A stretch of 64,000 nt of DNA, taken from assembly GCA_027924645.1 (NCBI GenBank), contig BSBN01000829.1, positions 1,240,001 through 1,304,000 of the forward strand, in the 5' to 3' direction. This stretch comes from Cunninghamia lanceolata (lineage: Eukaryota; Streptophyta; Pinopsida; Cupressales; Cupressaceae). How positions within the stretch are numbered: the first letter of the stretch is position 1; each line of letters opens with the position of its first letter. Shown here piece after piece: positions 56,265 to 64,000 of the stretch. The position numbers and the translations under genes were made by a program. The notes beneath the pieces were generated by a model. It did not search any database. It was not told where the DNA came from and saw nothing but the letters and a program-made list of their open reading frames with translations.

Positions 56265-56276
56265 GCTCTAATACCA
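56265..56276 (-). promoter_or_regulatory. Inner element primer-binding site
   Basis: Minus strand TGGTATTAGAGC, two bases inside the 5' LTR; initiator tRNA-Met type. Confidence 0.88.
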
Positions 56277-56278
56277 AT

Positions 56279-57367
56279 TGTTGATAACTAAGAGGGGGGG
56301 TGAATCAGTTATCCTAATTATTTCTTCTTTTGAACTTTCTTATTAATCAATGCAGCATTGAATCAAACAAACAAACATTATCATGAAATGAGAAACACAT
56401 GACACAGTATTTTTGACGTGGAAACCCTGTTAAGGGAAAAACCACGGGGTGATTAACCCAAAGATTATTCTCTATTAGAAGAATAAGGAATTACAAAATG
56501 GCACCTGCCAATTAGGGCTCACTGCCCGAGCACACTGCTCACAAAGAGGCACACTGCCTACAAGGAGACACACTGTCTACAAATGAATGTTATACAATAC
56601 TTGAACTGATTGGAAACATCCATATATGTTGGAGTTCAGTTCCGGTTAGGCTCAGTACACTGATCTGCTACACTTCATCTGTCCTCTTCTTTTTATTCTT
56701 CTTTCCTTTCACATACTAGATCTCTCTAGCTATTTCTGCTTTGCTCTGCACTTATTCGCATATCAACAACACACAACCACACTTCTCACAACTAAATCCA
56801 TCGTGCATATATATCCGCACAAGTAATTTCATCACCTTTCTAGTCGGCATCTGGAACAGTCTATTTTCTCACAAACTCTATTCTGTCAGCTGAGTCCTTG
56901 CTCATCAAGTAATGTGGATCAAGCATATACTTGTAGATATCATTAATCATGTCGTCCAAACATGATTCATGCCTTCACAACCTTTACCATCAATAGTAAC
57001 ACATCCAGAAAGCAGTCTGATGTTCTGTCAGTCAGTTCTTCCTCTGTTCTCACTATCACTCAAGAATCCAGTACTCAACTATTCATATATTTTTCCTTGT
57101 CCATCACTGGAGGCTAAATCCTTGGAATACACCACTCAAGGTAGTCCTTTTGACTTCCCCAAATCTGCACTGCACCAAGATACTTCCTCTGAGAGATCCG
57201 GACCAGTCTGTCAGACCTTGCCACATGCTCTGTTCTTGTTCACCGGACCACAATAATCTTCATTCTGACTTCCAGTAGAGACACACCATGACTTGCGGAT
57301 ATGTGGGATGACCTTTGTTGCCATCAATGACAACAACCATGAATCCATATAGTGTCTCTTGCCAACA
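56279..57367 (-). repeat. Inner element 5' LTR
   Basis: 1,089 bp, partner of 49856-50945. Its right end CCAACA meets the AAGAG duplication and the resumed outer ORF2. Confidence 0.93.
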
Positions 57368-57372
57368 AAGAG

Positions 57373-58253
57373 ACACTATAGATGCAGTGTAGAGTTTTGT
57401 CAGCAATGAGATGCTAGAGTTAGATGAGATGAAATTGATACAAGGACCAATCAATTTGGACACTCTCTCTCTAGACCAAATGTTGAAGATATCATCATTT
57501 ACACAAGCCAAGGCAAGGGAGAAAATACTAAAGTCTCACATAGAAAATAGAGAGTTGATAGGCCTAACATCTAGAATACTAGAGAAGATCATGCCCACAT
57601 ATCAAAAAAATACATTTGATTCTCCTTCTGGTAATTTGAAAAATTTTGTGCATTTTATAAATACAAATTTTGAGTCTTTTGAGAAGTCAGCCAAAGTAAA
57701 GGTCCAGAAAGAATTTTCGGATAAGAGGTTTAGTGAACTAAAAGGCCTTATAGATAATGATAGAAAAACACTCGATATTGGTATAAAGAGTATTGAGAAT
57801 GCTCTTAAGGATGGTGGTGATGTATATAAGTTTTATTTATCATGGCCCAAAATAGTAGAGGATATTGAGAAAAAGATAAAGGAGCAGGAGAAAAAGCTGC
57901 TAGACCTATCTCAAAGTTTTGATCCTTTAACAATATTGTTGGTGAACCAAGAATGTCAATAAATTAGTCTGACAAATGAAATAAAGAAGCTTATCAAAGA
58001 AAATAAGAACATTATGGAAAGAATGGGTGAGCTCTGGGGATTGATTGCCCCTAAGTTGGAAATAATGTTTAATACTTTGTCAGAGGCCCAAAGTACTGCC
58101 CAGGCAAGTGATCCCTCAGATCTAAGGAAAGCTGAAGCATATGCATTTCTGTTGAGTGGACACATTTCAATTTTGGATGGAATGAAGAAAGGTTGGGCCA
58201 CCGAATTTGTACAGTTAAAGAGTACTTTTGCAGATATCCTTAAATATATGTAA
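57373..58253 (+). pseudogene. Outer element ORF2, part 2
   Basis: Coding resumes within the segment matching the inner copy's ARDTAQIVQKF, continues through the LDTLSLDQMLKISSF block, and gives the helical C-terminus (KSIENALKDGGDVYKF; EAYAFLLSGHISILDGMKKG) to the stop after ILKYM at 58253. It is open except for a TAG near 57389 and a TAA near 57960. The insertion point is inside ORF2, so the outer copy was broken by its own relative. Confidence 0.8.
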
Positions 58254-58339
58254 ATATAACATATGGATTGTTTGTACATATGCGGCCTTATATATAGAAT
58301 TTTTGCATGATTAGTGATTGCAGATCACATGCTTTGCCA

Positions 58340-58505
58340 TTGATGTCAAAGGGGGAGTGAAGAGTGGTGAAAAATGAAGAATCCAACAAAGAGGGAGCAC
58401 TGAAAAGTAGTGTGAACAACAGTATGGAGCACAAGCAAAGGGGGAGTTATTTTGACACTTAGTCATTTTTCACTAAGTGTTGCCATCAATGCCAAAGGGG
58501 GAGAT
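58340..58505 (+). promoter_or_regulatory. Outer element polypurine-tract array
   Basis: Tracts at 58347-58357, 58387-58397, 58436-58446 and 58493-58504, the last next to the LTR. The first lies in TTGATGTCAAAGGGGGAG as in Copia-1. Confidence 0.75.
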
Positions 58506-59629
58506 TGTTGGCAAGAGACACTGCTAGGCATGATAAGTGTTGTCATTGATGGTAACTAAATCTAAACTACACATCCGCATTACATAATTTGCCCATACCA
58601 AAAATCAGATTGAAGATTTGTCTACGTTCTGGAAGTCAAGAACAGAGTGTGTGACAGGGTCTGGTATCTTGGTCCAGATCTCCCTAGGACTATATTAGAG
58701 TTTACTACAAATCTGAGGGAGTCATAAGCATTGTTAGGATAATCTAAATCCAAAGTTTTGGCCTCCGGTGATGAAGGATTCAATAGTTATTAGCATCTGA
58801 GTATCAGGCTAACAGTTTGACAGAGCAGGCAGAAGAAGAATAGGCCAACCTTGTAATTGCTCTTGGTTCCAGATGTATGGAAGTTGTTAGTTGGACAAGT
58901 TGTGATGATCAATGATAGTAGTCAACCTAATTAATGATTTGTGAGTGCAAGTTTTGGTCCACGTTACAAGTGTACATGGATTTAGCTGACAGAACTGAAT
59001 TCTCAATATAGTTCTAAGTGTTCTTGAAGCCAACTACAAAGTGGTTGAAGATCTGGATGTGAATATATATAGCCGATGGATTTGAATGATTTGTGTGTGT
59101 GTATGATGCGAATATGGAATAAGTTAGAAAAGAGCAGAGATCTAAGACTTAGATGTCAGCAAAATAGTAAAAAGGGTAGAGTGAAGATCAAGTGCATCAA
59201 GTCAGTTTTTGTGCTTAAATGAAATTGAATCCTTGCATTGATAGATGCTAATTATCAAATCAATTTCATTGTAATCTTCTTTCTATAGGCAATGAGCCTT
59301 CTATAGGCAGTAAGCCTTCTTTGAGTAGTGAGCTCTAGGCAGTGAGCCCAAATGCATGTGCATTCCCCTTTGTAATACTTTTAATAGAGTATAATATTTG
59401 TGGGTTAACCCTAACCCACCATGGTTTTTCCCTTAACTGGGTTTCCACATCAAAAATCTTGGTGTCAATTGTGTTACTTATGTTTCTACTCATGTGTTAT
59501 TAATTCATGCTTTAATGTTCATATCATTAATTTTATTAGAAGTTGTAAAAGAGGATTAAAGGCAGAAAATTTTAATTTGTGTGACAACTGATTCACCCCC
59601 CCTCTTAGTTGTTCAGACCAATTCCAACA
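58506..59629 (+). repeat. Outer element 3' LTR
   Basis: 1,124 bp, starts TGTTGGCAAGAGACACTG and ends with TTCACCCCCCCTCTTAGTTG then CCAACA. Start and end are like the inner element's LTR; the end is also like Copia-1's. Confidence 0.85.
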
Positions 59630-59634
59630 AAAAC

Positions 59635-61130
59635 AACCCTTATATCAAGATATACCAAGAAAGGGTTATTGGCAACCTAATAAAAATAATACATTAGGAT
59701 TGCCACCTCCAGCATAGAGGCTTGCCATTGAAGGTCCTTCAACAAGTGGGTGAGGTAACAATGCAATGTGTAACTTCTATTTGACCACTAATCATGATGC
59801 TTCTTTCCTTCAGATGAATAGGTTCATGTAAATGACTACTATGAAGGAAGCTATTGAAGAGAAGCCTACTATGGAAGAAACTACTAACTACTTTGGTGAT
59901 TCTATTGTTAGTTTCTTTGAACATGAATTTGATTCAGAAAGATGTGGAGACGTATATACTAAAATAGGTAACCATTCAAATGCAGTGTTCATAAGAACTC
60001 AGTCTAGGCATAAGTTGCAAAGAAGATTAAAATCCGAAAAAATAGTCATATGACACTACTAATACTCCTAAGTATATCTTGTCTAGAAATTCTTCCACAC
60101 CATTGAAAGATCATTATATAGCTACTTCCAAATCAACATGTGCTTAGGTATCTTCTTCTATAATTACGAGTCAAACTAGTGACTATTTTGATATAGTTGA
60201 ACATTGTAAAAATGCTAAAATCTAGATTTCCTAGGTTGATTATCTAAGATTAAATCCTTCTAAATTACATAGATGGGTGAAATATGTTAAGATGGATTCC
60301 TCCTCTTCTCACATTAATTCTTATTCGTCCAATGAAACTAAGAATAATGAAGAGCACTCCACGAGTTTATCTTCTAATTCTAAAAAAATGATTTCCTAGA
60401 AACTAGATTAGAAACCTAATCCTTTCTATATCTCTCTTTATTGTTGGATATAGATCACGTAATTGCATTATAGATTCTAGGGCTTTTGATAATATTATGT
60501 TAGGAATGGTTTCTCAAGTTCTAGTTTACCCCTTATAAAAACCTATGGAAATTTTTACTCCATGGAATCCAAACAAGTTTCCCTTGTTAGACAAATTAAA
60601 GATGCCTCTCCTAGTAAAAGGTTAAAATCAACATTTTGGGTGTAGACATCCCAACTAGCTGTGGTATGCTTCTTAATTGTAGCTTATGCAAGAATTTAGA
60701 AGGTGGAATACAAATATATTGGTCACATGCTCTCATTCCTCTAAGAGGAAAGAAAGTACATTTAGATCTAGAGTCCAAAGCTAAATTTATGGTTATCAAG
60801 TTTGGTGATCACAGAAATAGGGCCTGAAACATATTTGGTTTCTTCTACTTCAAGTGAACAATCTCCCAAAATTATTGGTCCTAACATATCCTTTGAATTC
60901 AGGACTATAAAATTTGATGGGAGTTATCGATCATCTGGCTTTGGGGTAGGTGTTGTATTAATTTCACCTAATAATAGTTAGAATTTGGAAACACTAATAA
61001 TACAAAAAAATATGAAGACATGTTTCTTGGATTAGCTATGGCAAAGGAAAGAGGAATAATGAAGTCGAAGGCTTTGGGAGATGTTGATCTTGTGGCTGTA
61101 GTGTATGAAATTTAACTTGGGAAAGATAAT
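59635..61130 (+). pseudogene. Tat-type Ty3/gypsy remnant: protease and RNase H
   Basis: Heavily broken coding sequence on the plus strand. Pre-protease words occur around 60230-60290 (LRLNPSKLHRWVKYVK). The protease active site at about 60472 reads D-S-R instead of D-S-G (IDSRAFDNIML). Then come GVDIPTSCGMLL and IYWSHALIPLRGKKVHL (60636-60800), and an RNase H start (IKFDGSYRSSGFGVGVVLISP, about 60906-60968) continuing in another frame as LEFGNTNNTKKYEDMFLGLAMAKERG. Protease followed directly by this RNase H type is seen in Tat-lineage elements. RT and integrase are absent from the window. Confidence 0.75.
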
Positions 61131-62684
61131 CATGTTTTCCTCTATTAGGTGATCTCAATGACTACACTAGGAACAACTAGCTTACCTAAATAACTTTAGT
61201 TTTCTACTACTTTAGGAGGAGAGTAGATTTTTACTAGATGAACCTATGTGTTTTACCCTTGATAAAATAATGTTTTTTAAAAATCAAGTCAAAACACTAT
61301 GCTAATCAATAGAAATTGAACTTTAACAAAAAGAAACAGTAAATTCAACTAAAAATAACTAAAAATAAAAATGGGAAGTTAGAAAGAACCTTTGACATCA
61401 AGTTGGAGCCCATTGGCTAGGATGTCTGTACATCATACTATAGTTCGAACAGTATAGAAAATTAAGAATTCAAAATCTATTTGCAAAGTTATTTCACTTT
61501 AACCTACATAGGGGAAATCAACAGTAAGCCTAGGATATTTCTAGGTGACAAATAGAGGCTACAATCAAGAAAATGCTACCTATATGTTCAAAGGGAATAA
61601 TGAAAAGACCAATGACAAAGAAAAAATCTATTAAAATAGTGTATGATTGAGACCTTCACTTCCAAATCTATATTCTACAAGAAGACAAGAAAATGTTGGG
61701 GTTGTTTAGGGGCTTGCATTTAGGTCAAGCCCCTATGCCAGCATTTTGACCTCCACAAATACCCTATGATGGAAATATTGGAAATAGAGTGTGTGCTATT
61801 ATCCCCTAATTGTATCTAGTAAAATAATGGTAGTGACAATGATAAAACTAAGAATGATAAAGTTAAGTCTAATCAAGCTAGAGAAAACTAGTGTGTAATG
61901 GAATAAAAGAATGGCAATGAAGAAACCCACAAGATGTACTACACTCACATGTGGATTTCACAAAAGAATAACTAAAAGAGAGAAAATGGAACATAATCAC
62001 CATGAAAATGGATATGAGAGCTATACAACTAAAAATAAGGCCTAAAGAACCCAACAATAAATAGTGGTTCCACAAACCCTACATAAATTTCAAAACTTGA
62101 AGATTTGATCATGAGTATGAGAACACAATTAATCTTTACTATATTTTGTAATAAAGCAAGAGATTGCTATGAATGTTGTAGAGAATGTTTAAGAATGAGA
62201 TAGATTGCTAGAAAAAACTATGGAGTTGCAAAAAGAGAGTCCTAGCTAGTAAGAATGGAATTCAAAAAGATAAGCTTGGAAGGAACAAAAGAGAGGATAG
62301 GTCAAAATAATTTTTTTGAGGGTTGCATAGGCATTAACCCTAGATCTTCCATTCTATGAAAGGTAGTAAGGAATGCCTATAAATTGTCACTGAGTCAGAG
62401 ACAGATGTGGGATGCTAGCACATGATGTGAACATCTACACTTAGTGCTCTCATCAAGTGACATCATATTTTGAACTCTCAAATCACCTTATGGAAACCTC
62501 AAGACCAAAACATTTAAATAGAACTTTCCAAAAATCAACATAAAGATAAGAACATGACATCTTGTAAGTTGGAAAAGGTTATGGTAGGGCTAAAAATGGG
62601 CTACAATATGCTAAGGGAATGTACACTAAATTAAGTGAAAAATGTAGCATATTTTTGTAAGGGTATGCAATTTTATACATTACA
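61131..62684 (-). repeat. LTR-like end of a minus-strand element, tentative
   Basis: On the minus strand, sequence starting TGTAATGTATAAAATTGC at 62684 follows a polypurine tract. The left boundary is not resolved and no partner LTR is in the window. No coding motif recognised in this AT-rich stretch. Confidence 0.35.
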
Positions 62685-62699
62685 TTTAGCCCCCAATTT
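62685..62699 (-). promoter_or_regulatory. Minus-strand polypurine tract
   Basis: Minus strand AAATTGGGGGCTAAA immediately before the TGTAATG LTR-like start; same layout as 19929-19942 and 36657-36670. Confidence 0.45.
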
Positions 62700-64000
62700 A
62701 GTGGCCTTATGACCATAAGTGATATTCTATGATAAAATACATGCAATAAATAGCATAAAAAAGGATCACCTAAAAAGGATACTATGAGGATGTAGAGAAC
62801 TATTTGAGTAGAAGAATGAAGACCCCAGGCTAAAAGACCTACAAAACCAAAATATTAGGAAACAAAAACTACATAAAAGTCAATGTCAAAACAACATATA
62901 TATAGAAAATTTACAAGGAGAAAGGATCAGATCATATATAATTTTCTTAAACATGAATTTCAGCAAGTTATATAATCTAATGCACATCAAATATGAACAT
63001 AAACAAACATAAAAAACATACAAGAAAAGAGAAAGAGAAGAAGAGAGAAGGCATTTCTAGAATTGTGCTACTAGAAGGATGCCAAGTATGGTTCTAGGGA
63101 TAGCACATTGCAAGGTCTAGGAACCACACTAAACCTCTTTAAATCACAAGAAATAACAACTAATTTTCTATGTGACCCACTCGATGTACCAAAAAGTAGA
63201 AAAAATGGAGCACAACTAGCTAGCATTATGTCGCTAGGTGGCTTTCATGTTAATATAGTATCAAAGATTATATGGACTAGAATGTCTAGGTAATCCTGAT
63301 AGGGGTGGTTAGTCTAAGAAAGTGCATCTATTTAGAACCACAAGTTACTAATGTTGTGGGGAACAAACACATCAGGGGGTGTATTATCACTACAGTGTGT
63401 ATAAATGTGAAAAGCATAAAATATGTCCCCACCTTACAATAATTGCATAAGTTAAAAGTATGCAATTGGTTTTAAGATAGAATAAGGGGAAGGAGGTAAA
63501 AGAACTTTAGGAAACATATATGGGGAGATATGTTCCTAAATTCACCGTCAAGAAGAGGTGTCCCTAAGGAGAGGCAACCAAAGTGATGTTGTAGGAATGA
63601 TACACAAAATATTGTGTAATCGTGGAATGACACCAAGAAATGCAAAAGAATGTCACATAAAAATCAAGCAACATCACAAGAACATAAAGGGATCTATATG
63701 CATGGGGTTAGTATAAATATAGAGAAGTTAAATGTCATTAAGGGATAAGGATAAAATCATCATCATCCCCCAAGAATGTAGAACTACAACGACAAAGGAA
63801 GAATGTCACATGAAAACAAAAGAAAAATAAAATTTTGGGTTAGCATAGAAGGAAGCTTAATCCTCCAACACTTTACATCATCCCCAAAATTATAAAAAAG
63901 AAAACTAGACAAAAAATAGAGGAATGTAGATAAAAATGGAAGAATGAGACAAAAATATTATTCCCACTGTATCCACGTACCTACAAGGGCATCATGGGCT
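62700..64000. other. AT-rich interior of the presumed minus-strand element
   Basis: No protein domain, repeat array or RNA gene recognised. By position it would be the 3' untranslated interior of the element whose LTR-like end is to the left. Confidence 0.35.

Larger units (their letters stand above)
49856..57367 (-). mobile_element. Inner two-ORF element: complete non-autonomous copia-like LTR element
   Basis: 7,512 bp with LTRs 49856-50945 and 56279-57367 and a perfect AAGAG duplication (49851-49855, 57368-57372). The minus strand carries, in order, a tRNA-Met primer site, ORF1 (coiled coil, four zinc knuckles), an LTR-derived spacer, ORF2 and a polypurine array. No protease, RT, RNase H or integrase is present. 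I count about 38 LTR differences in 1,089 bp (3.5%), mostly transitions, many in CCGG or CCAG contexts. LTR ends and the polypurine array resemble Copia-1, a candidate for the source of enzymes. Confidence 0.94.
46313..59629 (+). mobile_element. Outer two-ORF element, 5' truncated, split by a relative
   Basis: The order is ORF1 remnant, ORF2, a polypurine-tract array and a 3' LTR (58506-59629), the same as in the complete element at 49856-57367, which is inserted antisense in its ORF2. The 5' LTR, primer site and first part of ORF1 are missing; homology begins near 46313. Excluding the insert it is about 5.8 kb. The five bases after the LTR (AAAAC) cannot be checked against a left copy. The 3' end lies in a Tat-type gypsy remnant. 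No RT or integrase. Confidence 0.85.

Overview
This window is a stack of nested transposable elements from a plant nuclear genome. I see no host gene, rRNA or functional tRNA. Plant origin is shown by Ty1/copia and Ty3/gypsy polyproteins (UBN2-type gag, chromodomain integrase, Tat-type protease plus RNase H), priming sites complementary to initiator tRNA-Met, and a plant L1-type LINE with zf-RVT and RNase H domains. Deep nesting, old elements kept as full pairs of LTRs, and AT-rich fill suit a large-genome seed plant, possibly a gymnosperm; that is inference.

Layout. 1-5497: 3' part of a copia element (Copia-1) with its 3' LTR. 7752-12644: complete, young LTR element carrying one intact 727-codon gag-protease ORF and no pol (target-site duplication CTTGT). 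13481-17480: decayed gypsy gag-pol (gypsy-B), split by a 2.16-kb non-coding LTR element (13624-15782, duplication GTTAG). About 17.5-19.94 kb: LTR-like end of a minus-strand element. 20600-34564: a minus-strand LINE end, split inside its RNase H domain by gypsy-2 (20849-33690), which is itself split inside its protease by minus-strand Copia-2 (23380-29676). 34640-35260: end of a further chromodomain gypsy (gypsy-3) whose LTR received a 9.7-kb minus-strand non-autonomous element, LARD-2 (35261-44988, duplication GATAT). 46313-59629: plus-strand non-autonomous element with two unusual ORFs, split by a complete minus-strand member of the same family (49856-57367, duplication AAGAG). 59635-61130: Tat-type gypsy protease/RNase H remnant. 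61.2-64 kb: LTR-like end and interior of another minus-strand element.

Most notable is the two-ORF family. ORF1 is a coiled-coil protein with four CCHC zinc knuckles. ORF2 is a protein of about 1,070 codons, present in two diverged copies, that I cannot assign to any family. Neither copy has reverse transcriptase or integrase. LTR ends and arrays of polypurine tracts are shared with Copia-1, which suggests a copia helper. In the complete copy a Copia-1-like LTR fragment sits just upstream of ORF2.

Decay: the Copia-1 frame is kept for about 3.6 kb and broken almost only by nonsense codons, mostly TAG at former CAG or TGG codons. This fits C-to-T decay of methylated CHG sites. LTR divergence estimated by eye (about 10% gypsy-2, 6-7% Copia-2, 3.5% inner two-ORF element, 2% gag-protease element and LARD-2) agrees with the nesting order.
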